NCBI RefSeq assembly: GCF_002158995.1 | Contig: NZ_LOHF01000003.1 | Coordinates: 335,613-399,612 of the forward strand | Origin: Pseudomonas caspiana | GTDB taxonomy: Bacteria > Pseudomonadota > Gammaproteobacteria > Pseudomonadales > Pseudomonadaceae | DNA: 64,000 nucleotides | Direction: 5' to 3' | The notes under the pieces: model-generated | Database searches by the model: none | Seen by the model: the letters and a program-made list of their open reading frames with translations, nothing else | What the model was told of the DNA's origin: nothing | Program-made: the position numbers and the translations under genes | In this document: piece by piece, positions 1 to 8,175 of the stretch | How positions within the stretch are numbered: position 1 is the first letter of the stretch | How the letters are laid out: each line of letters opens with the position of its first letter

Positions 1-1
1 G

Positions 2-1012
2 CTTGAAGTGCTCGATGTGATCGTCGCAGAAGATCCCGACACCCGAGGCGATCTCTGGCGGTTGCAGCCGTGGGTAGCGCTTCCGAGTGTGGCTTCGGTG
101 CGCCCAGCTTCTTATGGCGAACTTGCAGCGAGTTCACAGACGCTCGCGGGCAAGCGCTTCGGTGTGCCGCGTATGTACATCAACGCCGATCCGCTGGCAG
201 GCACCGCAGAAAAACCGGGCATTGGCGGTCCGACTGGCCAGCGCATCATCACTCGCCCGTCCGTCATTGATTTGTGGCAAGAGGCGCGTAAGGCGCTCGA
301 AGCCGCCGGGGCTGAAGTAATTGAAGTGGATTTCCCGCTGGTGTCGAACTGCGAGGGTGATCGTCCCGGTGCGCCGACGGTGTTTACCCGCGGGCTGGTC
401 TCGAAAGAGTTCCTGCATCACGAACTGTGGGATTTGTCGGCCTGGGCCTTTGATGAATTCCTGCGCGCCAATGGCGACCCGGCACTGAATCGTCTGGCCG
501 ACGTCGACGGGGCGAAAATCTTCCCCCACGACCCAGGCACCCTGCCCAACCGTGAAGACGATCTGGCTGCCGGTATGGATGAGTATGTGCGCATGGCAGA
601 GCGCGGGATCACGCCGTGGAATGAGATCCCTACTCTGCCGGACGGCCTTCGCGGGCTGGAGCAGACGCGTCGCATCGATCTGGAAGACTGGATGGAAGGC
701 CTGGGCCTTGATGCCGTGCTGTTCCCGACCGTTGCCGATGTGGGTCCGGCCAATGCCGATGTCGACCTGCAATCGGCCGATATCGCCTGGAGCAATGGCG
801 TGTGGGTGGCCAACGGTAATCTCGCCATTCGCCACTTGGGCGTGCCGACCGTTACCGTACCCATGGGCGTGATGGCCGACATAGGCATGCCGGTAGGGCT
901 GACGTTCGCAGGACGTGCGTACGACGACTCGAACCTGCTGCGTTTTGCGTCGGCGTTTGAGTCGATTGGCAACAAGCGGCTGATTCCGCCAAGAACGCCG
1001 ACACTGAAGTGA
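2..1012 (+). CDS. Amidase signature family protein, C-terminal part (gene cut by window start)
   Basis: The reading frame is open from the first bases, so the gene begins upstream and only about 336 C-terminal residues are present. The sequence resembles the C-terminal half of amidase-signature (AS) hydrolases. It shows the late glycine/proline-rich core (HLGVPTVTVPMG, then MPVGLTFAG) and the closing helix with DDSNLLRFASAFE. The family's Ser-cisSer-Lys catalytic triad lies in the missing N-terminal part, so activity cannot be judged. These enzymes hydrolyse carboxamides; the substrate here is unknown. A strong hairpin follows the stop codon at once. The family assignment is firm, the substrate is not. 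Confidence 0.85.
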   Translation, partial: LEVLDVIVAEDPDTRGDLWRLQPWVALPSVASVRPASYGELAASSQTLAGKRFGVPRMYINADPLAGTAEKPGIGGPTGQRIITRPSVIDLWQEARKALEAAGAEVIEVDFPLVSNCEGDRPGAPTVFTRGLVSKEFLHHELWDLSAWAFDEFLRANGDPALNRLADVDGAKIFPHDPGTLPNREDDLAAGMDEYVRMAERGITPWNEIPTLPDGLRGLEQTRRIDLEDWMEGLGLDAVLFPTVADVGPANADVDLQSADIAWSNGVWVANGNLAIRHLGVPTVTVPMGVMADIGMPVGLTFAGRAYDDSNLLRFASAFESIGNKRLIPPRTPTLK

Positions 1013-1020
1013 CGGTATTT

Positions 1021-1054
1021 AGAGCTCAGCTCGCGAGACGGGCTGAGCTCTTTT
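1021..1054. terminator. Bidirectional hairpin terminator between amidase and Nudix gene
   Basis: A perfect 10-bp stem (AGAGCTCAGC at 1021-1030, GCTGAGCTCT at 1042-1051) with an 11-nt loop and a short T run lies 8 nt after the amidase stop. The stop codon of the convergent Nudix gene (1026-1028) sits inside the left arm, so the same hairpin probably ends both transcripts. Confidence 0.8.
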
Positions 1055-1454
1055 CCATATTGGCTGCGCAATGTTTGAGCAAGGCTTTGATTGAGCCGCG
1101 AACATTACGCTTGTCCAATTCTTTTGCTTTAAACCAGCGGCAGTCATCAATCTCGTTGGACGCTCGCGGCTTCTGGTGCTCTGCGCGCTGAGCCTCGAAG
1201 AGGAAATGAACGGCTTTGTCGTCCTGGTATTCCGAAACGTAGGCAAGCTGATCGAAGGTCAATCCGGTCTCTTCTGCCATTTCACGCATGGCAGCCTGCA
1301 GCGGTGTCTCACCCTGCTCGACGCGGCCACCTGGCAGGTTCCATTTGGCGTTGCGCTTGCGAACGAACAGGATCTCGCCTTGATGACGGCAGATCACGGT
1401 GGCGCGTCTTTTCAGGCTTTTATGCCCGGAGGTTGCAGCTTCCGTTGCACCCAT
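1026..1454 (-). CDS. Nudix hydrolase (142 aa)
   Basis: This is a small Nudix-fold pyrophosphohydrolase. The Nudix box runs over residues 43-65 (GRVEQGETPLQAAMRE then MAEETGL) and fits GX5EX7REUXEEXGU, so the metal-binding glutamates are intact. The substrate, usually a nucleoside diphosphate linked to another group, cannot be told. An upstream in-frame ATG would give 164 aa. I chose the ATG at 1454 because GAAGGAA lies 7-9 nt before it and the protein then has normal family length. It converges on the amidase gene and stands alone. Confidence 0.85.
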   Translation of the reverse strand: MGATEAATSGHKSLKRRATVICRHQGEILFVRKRNAKWNLPGGRVEQGETPLQAAMREMAEETGLTFDQLAYVSEYQDDKAVHFLFEAQRAEHQKPRASNEIDDCRWFKAKELDKRNVRGSIKALLKHCAANMEKSSARLAS

Positions 1455-1560
1455 GTGCGTTCCTTCAAAACGTTTATCTAAAGCCAATCCGGCGAATGCT
1501 CTTCGACGACAGTGCGCCATGCTTGTGTCGATATGATGACCACAGAGCTCGGCGGGAAGT

Positions 1561-1920
1561 TCAGCTCCAGGGCGGGATGCGATGCTCTGAGCTCACCCCG
1601 TAATTGTAGGAGCGCACGAGCAATGCGAGGCCGCGATGACGGTGTGTCAGGCAGAACGCTATCGCGGCCTCGCGGTGCTCGTGCACTCCTACAGGCTCCT
1701 TGTATGCCGAGCGGCATTCATCTCACTGTCACTGCGCCATGCAACTTCAGGGCGGGATACGATGCTCCGAGCTCACCCCGTAATTGTAGGAGCGCACGAG
1801 CAATGCGAGGCCGCGATGACGGTGTGTCAGGCAGAACGCTATCGCGGCCTCGCGGTGCTCGTGCGCTCCTACAGGCCCCTCGTGTGCCGAGCGGCATTCA
1901 TCTCACTGTCACTGCGCTAT
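1561..1920. repeat. 180-bp unit in exact tandem duplication, each copy carrying a long palindrome
   Basis: Bases 1561-1740 are repeated at 1741-1920 with an exact 180-bp period and only scattered substitutions. Each copy contains an inverted repeat whose arms begin TGTAGGAGCGCACGAGCAATG and end CATTGCTCG/GTGCTCGTGCGCTCCTACA, at about 1604-1693 and 1784-1873. The right arms are CACTCCTACA in copy 1 and CGCTCCTACA in copy 2. The open frames through here follow the repeat and look non-coding. Together with short flanks this fills the 506-bp gap between the Nudix gene and the next gene. Confidence 0.9.
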
Positions 1921-1960
1921 GCAACGCTGAACGCTATCGTTCCATTCCTGAGGTATGCCC

Positions 1961-3073
1961 ATGAGACTCGCCTCCTACAATGTTGAGAACCTGTTCAATC
2001 GCGCCAAGGCGATGAGCCTTGATGGCTGGGCGGAAGGCAAGCCAACACTGGAGCGCTTCGCGAAACTCAACGCGCTACTGGGACAGGAAACCTATTCCGT
2101 AGCCGACAAGACAGCCATGGTCAAATTGCTGGCTGAGCTAGGTCTCAACCGCTCCGACCGTGGCCCATTCGTAATGCTTCGGCAAAACCGTGGCAATCTG
2201 GTCAAGCGACCCCGCAACGGGGACATGACAATCGTTGCCAATGGTCGCGCGGACTGGACCGGGTCGCTTGAACTGATTCAGGCCCCGGTTGACGAAGAAG
2301 CCATGCGGAACACCGCCCGGGTAATGATTGATCTGCAAGCAGATGTGCTGGCGGTGGTAGAGGCAGAAAGCAGGCCAGCCCTTCGTGACTTCAATGCCGA
2401 AATCATCAGCGGGCTCGGCGGCGATGTGTTCAGCCATGTCATGTTGATCGACGGGAACGACGAGCGCGGGATCGATGTTGGCGTTACAAGCCGGGCAGGA
2501 TTCCCCATCGGTCTCATGCGCAGCCACGTTGACGACAGCGATGACCGAGGCCAGCTGATTTTCTCGAGGGATTGCCCGGAGTTTTACCTGTCCACGCCCT
2601 CAGGCGCGCGACTCGTGCTACTCGTCAATCACCTGAAAAGCAAAGGCTACGGCAGCCTCGCCGACTCGGCCAAAAGAAGACTCGCCCAAGCCAACAGAGT
2701 GAAAGAAATCTACAACTCGCTCATTGAGCAAGGCGAACAGTACGTCGCCGTGGTAGGCGACTTCAACGACACGCCAGACAGCGACGCATTGAAACCGCTG
2801 CTCCAGGACACGCCCCTGAGGGATGCGTTTACCCACGAGCACTTCAACGACGGCGGCTATCCCGGAACGTACGGCTCGTGCAACGCCTCCAACAAAATCG
2901 ATTACCTGCTGCTGTCCCCGGAACTGTTCAAAAAAGTCAGTGCTGGCGGGGTTTTCCGCAAGGGCATGTGGCCGGGCGCCAGACCCGTACGCTGGGAAAC
3001 GTACCCCGAGCTCACCCGCAAAGAGAGCGCAGGCTCTGATCATGCGGCGGTCTGGGTTGATCTGGATATTTAG
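1961..3073 (+). CDS. Endonuclease/exonuclease/phosphatase family protein
   Basis: A 370-aa protein of the EEP (DNase I-like) fold. Family landmarks appear in order: SYNVENLF near the N-terminus, DVLAVVEAES (catalytic Glu), VNHLKSKG, GDFNDTPDS (catalytic Asp/Asn), KIDYLLLSPEL and the closing SDHAAVWVDL (catalytic Asp-His). These enzymes cleave phosphodiesters in nucleic acids or phosphoinositides with Mg2+; the substrate here is unknown. No signal peptide is seen. ATGs exist at 1955 and 1961. GAGG at 1950-1953 is correctly spaced only for 1961. The gene starts just after the duplicated repeat, so its promoter is probably in or next to that repeat. Confidence 0.85.
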   Translation: MRLASYNVENLFNRAKAMSLDGWAEGKPTLERFAKLNALLGQETYSVADKTAMVKLLAELGLNRSDRGPFVMLRQNRGNLVKRPRNGDMTIVANGRADWTGSLELIQAPVDEEAMRNTARVMIDLQADVLAVVEAESRPALRDFNAEIISGLGGDVFSHVMLIDGNDERGIDVGVTSRAGFPIGLMRSHVDDSDDRGQLIFSRDCPEFYLSTPSGARLVLLVNHLKSKGYGSLADSAKRRLAQANRVKEIYNSLIEQGEQYVAVVGDFNDTPDSDALKPLLQDTPLRDAFTHEHFNDGGYPGTYGSCNASNKIDYLLLSPELFKKVSAGGVFRKGMWPGARPVRWETYPELTRKESAGSDHAAVWVDLDI

Positions 3074-3115
3074 CCTTAGGGCTATTTGAGGGGCAACGCG
3101 GCAATACTTGTTCAA

Positions 3116-3748
3116 TCAACTTTCGAGATTCAAACGCTCTGACATCTTGACCAGCGTCGCCAGCGAATCTGCGTTCATTTTGCGCATCAACGCGCCACGC
3201 CTTACCTTCACGGTTATTTCGCTGACACCCAATCGGGCAGCTACTTGCTTGTTGAGCAACCCTTGAACCACCAGTTCCATGACCTCTCGTTCACCGTCAG
3301 TCAGGCTGGCGTGACACTGTCTCAACTGATTGATCCGGGCCGCTGCTTCACGGGTTTGCTTGTCCTGACTCAAACCCTGACTGATGGCATCAAGCAGATC
3401 CTGCTCACGGAACGGCTTGGTCAGAAATTCGATAGCGCCCGCCTTCATGGCTTTCACAGACATGGGGATATCGCCATGACCCGTGATGAAAACCACCGGA
3501 AGCGTAATTCCCCGACTGCCCATTTCCCGCTGGAAATCCAGCCCGCTCATGCCCGGCATACGCACATCCAGCACCAGACAGCCGGGCACATCGGGCAATG
3601 TGGCATCCATGAACTCGCGAGCGGAACCGAACGTCATGCACGCCAGACCGACCGACGCCATGAGGTCTGCCAGGGATTCACGCACCGAGCGGTCGTCATC
3701 GACGATATAAACCCTGTCGGCAGTGCTTTCAGTAACTGTTTCAGGCAT
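3116..3748 (-). CDS. FixJ-type response regulator (receiver plus LuxR HTH)
   Basis: A 210-aa two-domain regulator. The receiver (residues 12-125) has the acidic pocket VDDDRS, phosphoacceptor D61 in LVLDVRMPGMSG, and the conserved lysine in FLTKPF. The C-terminal LuxR/NarL-type helix-turn-helix starts at LTDGEREVMELV and includes LNKQVAARLGVSEITVKVRR. The start at 3748 overlaps the kinase stop by 8 nt, so the two are translationally coupled partners. The order permease, ATPase, kinase, regulator on one strand suggests that the pair controls, or responds to, the upstream ABC importer. That link is inferred from position only. A longer in-frame extension to 3985 is just an open frame over the kinase gene. 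Confidence 0.93.
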   Translation of the reverse strand: MPETVTESTADRVYIVDDDRSVRESLADLMASVGLACMTFGSAREFMDATLPDVPGCLVLDVRMPGMSGLDFQREMGSRGITLPVVFITGHGDIPMSVKAMKAGAIEFLTKPFREQDLLDAISQGLSQDKQTREAAARINQLRQCHASLTDGEREVMELVVQGLLNKQVAARLGVSEITVKVRRGALMRKMNADSLATLVKMSERLNLES

Positions 3749-4811
3749 CGGATTCTCTTGCAGTCGCAGGCATCGTGAAGTGAAAGGTAGCGCCGAAGGG
3801 TGAGTTGTTCGAGGCCCAGATTCGACCGTCATGGGCTTCGATAATAGAACGGCTGATCGGCAACCCCATTCCCATGCCTTCAGGCCGGGTCGTATAGAAG
3901 GCATCGAACACCCGCTCGCAATCGCGCGGCAACAGACCGTTGCCTTGATCGGTAATAGAGAAACGTAACTGTTGCGGCGACTCAAGTTCTACATGACAGT
4001 CCAGCGTTCGCCGCTCGGGGCTTACCTCGCGCATCGCGTCGACCGCATTCATCGCCAGATTGAGGATGACTTGCTGAATCTGCACCTCGTCAGCCAGCAG
4101 CGGAGGCAAGCCTTCTTCAATCTGCACGTGCAGCGCAATTTCTTGTTCGGCCAATTCTCCGGCGATCAGCCGGAGCGCGCCCTTGACCGTATCTTCGACG
4201 TTCAGCCATTGCTTGGTCGGTGCCTGATGCCTCGCAAGGCTGCGCAACCGGGCGATGATGTCACTGGCACGATGCGAGTCTTCGATGATGCGCTCCACAG
4301 CCTGCCGGGCCTTAGGCAAGTTGGGAGGATCGGCGGCAATCCAGCGCAGACAGGCACTGCCGCTGGTGGCCGTGGCAGCCAGCGGCTGATTCAACTCATG
4401 GGCAATCGAAGCAGCCAGTTCGCCCAGCACATTGACCCGCGCGACATGCTCCAGGTGCGCTCGGGTCTGATGCACTGCACGAATGGCAGCCGACAAACGC
4501 AACGCCAGCCAGGTCGTACAGGCGATGGCCGCGAGGCTGATCAGGACATTCACCAGCCCCGACTCTGTATCGCCAAAACGCGTGAAGCGGTAACTCAGAA
4601 TCGTCAGCAGCATACAAACGATGGACACGCCCACCACCGCCCGCGCCGGCAGGAACCTGGCGGCGATCAGCACCACGATCACTTGAAAGACCCCAACCGC
4701 AATTTCAAGATCAGTGACCGTGTCGATCGCAGCAATCCCCAATGCCAACGCCAACAACAGGACCAAACGAAGCGTTAACCGAGTCCGTCTCACTGGATCA
4801 CCATCGCGCAT
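3741..4811 (-). CDS. Membrane sensor histidine kinase, partner of the FixJ-type regulator
   Basis: About 356 aa. The N-terminal ~110 residues hold four or five hydrophobic helices with almost no periplasmic loops, so the signal may be sensed in the membrane or through the transporter. A HisKA domain follows with H138 in ASIAHELNQPL. The HATPase domain has the N box (LNLAMNAVDAM), G1 (DQGNGLL) and G2 (GMGMGLPISRS). The layout resembles FixL/DctB-like kinases that pair with FixJ-type regulators. The start is uncertain: ATG 4811 gives a typical length and 73 nt of spacing to the ATPase gene but has a weak ribosome-binding site; ATG 4946 would overlap that gene by 62 nt. Confidence 0.88.
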   Translation of the reverse strand: MRDGDPVRRTRLTLRLVLLLALALGIAAIDTVTDLEIAVGVFQVIVVLIAARFLPARAVVGVSIVCMLLTILSYRFTRFGDTESGLVNVLISLAAIACTTWLALRLSAAIRAVHQTRAHLEHVARVNVLGELAASIAHELNQPLAATATSGSACLRWIAADPPNLPKARQAVERIIEDSHRASDIIARLRSLARHQAPTKQWLNVEDTVKGALRLIAGELAEQEIALHVQIEEGLPPLLADEVQIQQVILNLAMNAVDAMREVSPERRTLDCHVELESPQQLRFSITDQGNGLLPRDCERVFDAFYTTRPEGMGMGLPISRSIIEAHDGRIWASNNSPFGATFHFTMPATARESDA

Positions 4812-4884
4812 CACCACTATCAGGATTGCAAACGCAGAGTGTATAGCGGCCAGCGTGGCCTGTTCACTGGAAACCTCAGTCTGC

Positions 4885-6189
4885 TCAGCAAGGGTTGTCC
4901 AGGCTGAACTGATCAGCCACATCGTCGTAGGCGAAAAGCTCAGCATAGCGACCCCACTGTGTCACGCAGTCCAGCGTAACGGCCGCATCACTTTGCGACA
5001 TGAAGTCTTCCAGCTCATCCCGGAAGCGTCTCGCGGGTGCGGTTCGGCCTGGACGATCATCCAGCACCCGACGGATATGGCTGACCAGCGGCACGTACCT
5101 CAGCAAGTGCTGCGCAAACAACTGCTTGCGCTCATCCACATCTGACTGGGCATAACGCCGTCCGGCGGGAAGAAGCGTGATATCGCCCTCCTGCATTTGG
5201 GCAAATCGCATCAGTTGCAGCACTTCCGCCAACGAAAAAAGATCCTCGGAGGTGGAGCGCAATGCCGTAGCCAACTCGCGCAAATCGGCCTGACCGTCAT
5301 AGGGAGAGTTGTCTACCGCCTCGATCAGCCCCGCCAACGCGTTGGTGGAAGTCAGTGGCAAGACCATACCGATGCCGTTTCCTGCAAACAGGCTTTCACG
5401 TGGCGAATGCACGGCGCTACCGCCCGCCATGTGCACGTAAATGCTTTCCACCAGCGCCTGAAAAGCAGGGTCTGTACGGTTGCGCGGCTGGGCGAGATCG
5501 ACGTTGACTTCGCACATGATCCTCCCCGGATTGGAGGAAAGAATCAGGATGCGATCACACATCAACACCGCTTCTTCGATGTTATGGGTGACCATCAGAA
5601 TTGACTTGATCGGCATCCGGCCTTCGCTCCAGAGGTCGAGCAAATCAGTGCGCAGTGTTTCCGCGGTCAACACGTCCAGCGCGGAAAACGGTTCGTCCAT
5701 CAGCAGGATATCGGGGTCGACCACCAATGCACGGGCCAGACCGACACGCTGGCGCATGCCCCCGGACAACTCTTTGGGGTAGGCACTTTCAAACCCGTCG
5801 AGGCCGATCATATCGATAGCCGCCAGGGCCCGTCGGCGCCGCTCGGGCGCTGCCACGCTCAATGCCTCAAGACCGACTTCCACGTTCTGCAGCACGGTTA
5901 ACCACGGGAAAAGGGCGAAGCTCTGGAACACCATCCGCACTGAAGTCGACACACCCGACGCGTTCGCCGGAAAGGCAACCACCCCCGTGGTGGGCGACAC
6001 CAGCCCTGCGATGGAGCGCAACAACGTGGATTTCCCCGAACCCGAACGCCCCAGCAGCCCAATGACCTCGCCGTCGTTGAGACGCATGGCGACATCATCC
6101 AGCACCACGCGTTGGGTGCCGCCCGCCGTGCCGTAAACATGACCGAGCCCTTGCACATCCACCAGGCAACGCTTGTCGATAACTTCCAT
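4885..6189 (-). CDS. ABC transporter ATPase, nitrate/sulfonate/taurine type, with C-terminal AAA-associated domain
   Basis: A 434-aa ATPase. Residues ~8-260 form the ABC domain: Walker A GRSGSGKST, Q-loop FQSFALFPW, signature LSGGMRQRVGLARA, Walker B ILLMDEPFSALD and the H-loop THNIEEA. This pattern is typical of the NitT/TauT importers. The remaining ~170 residues match in style the AAA-associated C-terminal domain seen on some of these ATPases, presumably regulatory. The start at 6189 is preceded by GAGGG at good spacing and lies 10 nt after the permease stop. A longer open frame to 6423 runs into the permease gene and is not used. The substrate is unknown. Confidence 0.92.
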   Translation of the reverse strand: MEVIDKRCLVDVQGLGHVYGTAGGTQRVVLDDVAMRLNDGEVIGLLGRSGSGKSTLLRSIAGLVSPTTGVVAFPANASGVSTSVRMVFQSFALFPWLTVLQNVEVGLEALSVAAPERRRRALAAIDMIGLDGFESAYPKELSGGMRQRVGLARALVVDPDILLMDEPFSALDVLTAETLRTDLLDLWSEGRMPIKSILMVTHNIEEAVLMCDRILILSSNPGRIMCEVNVDLAQPRNRTDPAFQALVESIYVHMAGGSAVHSPRESLFAGNGIGMVLPLTSTNALAGLIEAVDNSPYDGQADLRELATALRSTSEDLFSLAEVLQLMRFAQMQEGDITLLPAGRRYAQSDVDERKQLFAQHLLRYVPLVSHIRRVLDDRPGRTAPARRFRDELEDFMSQSDAAVTLDCVTQWGRYAELFAYDDVADQFSLDNPC

Positions 6190-6199
6190 TGGAATACCC

Positions 6200-7948
6200 T
6201 CACTCAATTCGAAGCCGACGTTCGGCATAGCGGTACAGCGGACGCCATAGAAGGCTGTTGAAACCGACCACGAATACGGACATGACGACAATGCCCAGCG
6301 CCACCCGCTGGAAATCACCCGCCGTCGTGGCCTGGGCAATGAACGATCCCAGCCCCGACGCATACCGATGATCGCTGCCCCATGACACCGCCTCGGCGAC
6401 GATGCTGGCGTTCCAGGAGCCACCGGCAGCCGTCAAAGCGCCGGTCACGTAATAAGGGAAAACACCCGGCAGCACGACTTTGCGCCACCATTGCCAACCC
6501 CGCACGCGAAACACCCGTGATGCTTCGAGCAAGTCGGTCGGCAAGGCGCTGGCACCGGCGATCACGTTAAAAAGGATGTACCACTGTGTCCCCAGGATCA
6601 TCAGCGGCGACAGCCATACATCCGGGTTCAGCTTCAAGGCGACGATGGTGACCACGGCGAACGGGAACAGAATGTTTGCCGGGAACGCTGCCAGTAATTG
6701 CGCGACGGGTTGCAAACGTTCTGCCCAGCGCGGATTCAGGCCGATCCAGACACCGATGGGCACCCAGACAAGACTGGCCAGGACGATAAGCACCGCCACA
6801 CGCGCCAAAGTGGCGAGCCCCAGACCAAACGCATTGATCACCTCCTCCACGCCCAACGTGCTGCCGATAAAGCACACCAATTGATAAATGCCGGTCATGC
6901 ACGCCGTAACGATCAGGACTATCCACGCCAGATCGATGTAACGCTGCCACCGGCTATTGACCGTGAAGCCCGTGAGCGCCAGTTTGGGTATACACACTGT
7001 TGGCATCCAGTCGCTCACGCTGCGCAGCGACGCAAACAACAAAGGGACAATTCGTGAGGACCTGAGCAGGTCGTAGACCCGTGACCGGGGACGCTTGTGG
7101 GAAGCGGTCTGTTCAAATCGAAACTTGTCCGCCCACGCCACAATGGGCCGGAAAAACAACACGTCGTACAGAACGATTACTCCGACCATGGCCAACACAG
7201 CCCAACTGATCGCAGCGATATCCTTCTGCTGAATCGCGAGAGCCAGCCATGAACCGATACCCGGCAAATTGACGGTGCTGTCTCCGACCGTGATGGACTC
7301 GGAGGCCACGACAAAAAACCAGCCGCCCGACATGGACATCATCATGTTCCACACCAGCCCCGGCATTCCGAACGGCAGTTCGACCTTGATAAACCGCTGC
7401 CACGACGAAAACGAGAATTGCCGACTCACATCGTAAAGATCGTCAGGTACGGTCCTCAGCGACTGATAAAAGCTGAAGGTCATGTTCCAGACCTGGCTGG
7501 TGAAAATGGCAAATACCGCAGCGCATTCCAGCCCCCACTGCCGCCCCGGAAAAATGCTCATGAAGAACACCACGGTAAACGTCAGGAAACCCAGCACCGG
7601 TACCGATTGAAGAATGTCCAGCGCCGGCAAAATAACCATCGCAGCCCTGCGGCTTTTAGCGGCCAGTGTGGCGATAACAATCGAAAACACGAACGACACG
7701 AACAACGCGGCAAACATGCGCAAAGTGGTGCGCAGTGTATAGGCGGGCAATTGCACCAGATCGAGTGACACAGGCGCAGAATCAAGGGCACTGAGTGGCT
7801 GATTCATTTGCCCGGCACTGTAAAAAACAAACAGCGCCAGCAAAGCGATGGCGGCGACCAGCGCGCCCTCGGCGAGTAAGGATGCTGAGCGAGGTTGCGC
7901 CGTGTTGTTTACCGGGCTTCTCAGGGATAAAGGCAGGGAGAAACGCAT
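6200..7948 (-). CDS. ABC importer permease with two fused membrane domains
   Basis: A 582-aa inner-membrane protein that contains two consecutive binding-protein-dependent permease domains, roughly residues 60-285 and 370-575, joined by a linker of about 80 residues. Each domain ends in an EAA-like coupling helix: the first near RQFSFSSWQRFIKVELPFG, the second at EASRVFRVRGWQWWRKVVLPG. The second matches the NitT/TauT permease style. One chain would thus supply both halves of the channel, for use with two copies of the ATPase encoded downstream. No solute-binding protein gene lies nearby. ATG 7948 has AGAGG about 8 nt upstream; the earlier ATG at 8011 lacks support. Confidence 0.92.
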   Translation of the reverse strand: MRFSLPLSLRSPVNNTAQPRSASLLAEGALVAAIALLALFVFYSAGQMNQPLSALDSAPVSLDLVQLPAYTLRTTLRMFAALFVSFVFSIVIATLAAKSRRAAMVILPALDILQSVPVLGFLTFTVVFFMSIFPGRQWGLECAAVFAIFTSQVWNMTFSFYQSLRTVPDDLYDVSRQFSFSSWQRFIKVELPFGMPGLVWNMMMSMSGGWFFVVASESITVGDSTVNLPGIGSWLALAIQQKDIAAISWAVLAMVGVIVLYDVLFFRPIVAWADKFRFEQTASHKRPRSRVYDLLRSSRIVPLLFASLRSVSDWMPTVCIPKLALTGFTVNSRWQRYIDLAWIVLIVTACMTGIYQLVCFIGSTLGVEEVINAFGLGLATLARVAVLIVLASLVWVPIGVWIGLNPRWAERLQPVAQLLAAFPANILFPFAVVTIVALKLNPDVWLSPLMILGTQWYILFNVIAGASALPTDLLEASRVFRVRGWQWWRKVVLPGVFPYYVTGALTAAGGSWNASIVAEAVSWGSDHRYASGLGSFIAQATTAGDFQRVALGIVVMSVFVVGFNSLLWRPLYRYAERRLRIE

Positions 7949-8038
7949 AAGATAGCCTCTGTCGTGCGTCTCAAACGTCAGGCATCCACCGGTCAGGTGG
8001 AGCAAACGCATGAAGCACTTCGATCCGTTAATCAGTTT

Positions 8039-8056
8039 GCTTTACTTGGGTAAAGC
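8039..8056. promoter_or_regulatory. Inverted repeat GCTTTAC-N4-GTAAAGC upstream of the ABC permease gene
   Basis: Perfect 7-bp arms (8039-8045 and 8050-8056) are separated by TTGG, about 90 bp upstream of the permease start. A second short inverted repeat, ATATAC-GTTG-GTATAT, lies at 8103-8118. Symmetric sites of this size are common operators for dimeric LuxR/FixJ-type regulators, and such a regulator is encoded at the end of this gene cluster. The binding role is inferred. Confidence 0.4.
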
Positions 8057-8175
8057 ATAAGGACTGAGGTTGATCGGATCGACAGAAACTAAGGACGTCA
8101 AAATATACGTTGGTATATGAGGTGAGTGTGCTGACAACTAACTTGTTGTGAGTCGCATATTGAAGATATGGCGAA

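Noticed and set aside
1561..1920. Possible CRISPR array
   Set aside because: Only two units, no short regular spacers, no cas genes; the same palindrome recurs alone elsewhere.
1512..1986. Open frames of 116-150 aa through the 180-bp repeats
   Set aside because: The repeat unit is 180 bp (divisible by 3), which keeps frames open artificially; the translated sequence is only the palindrome read twice.
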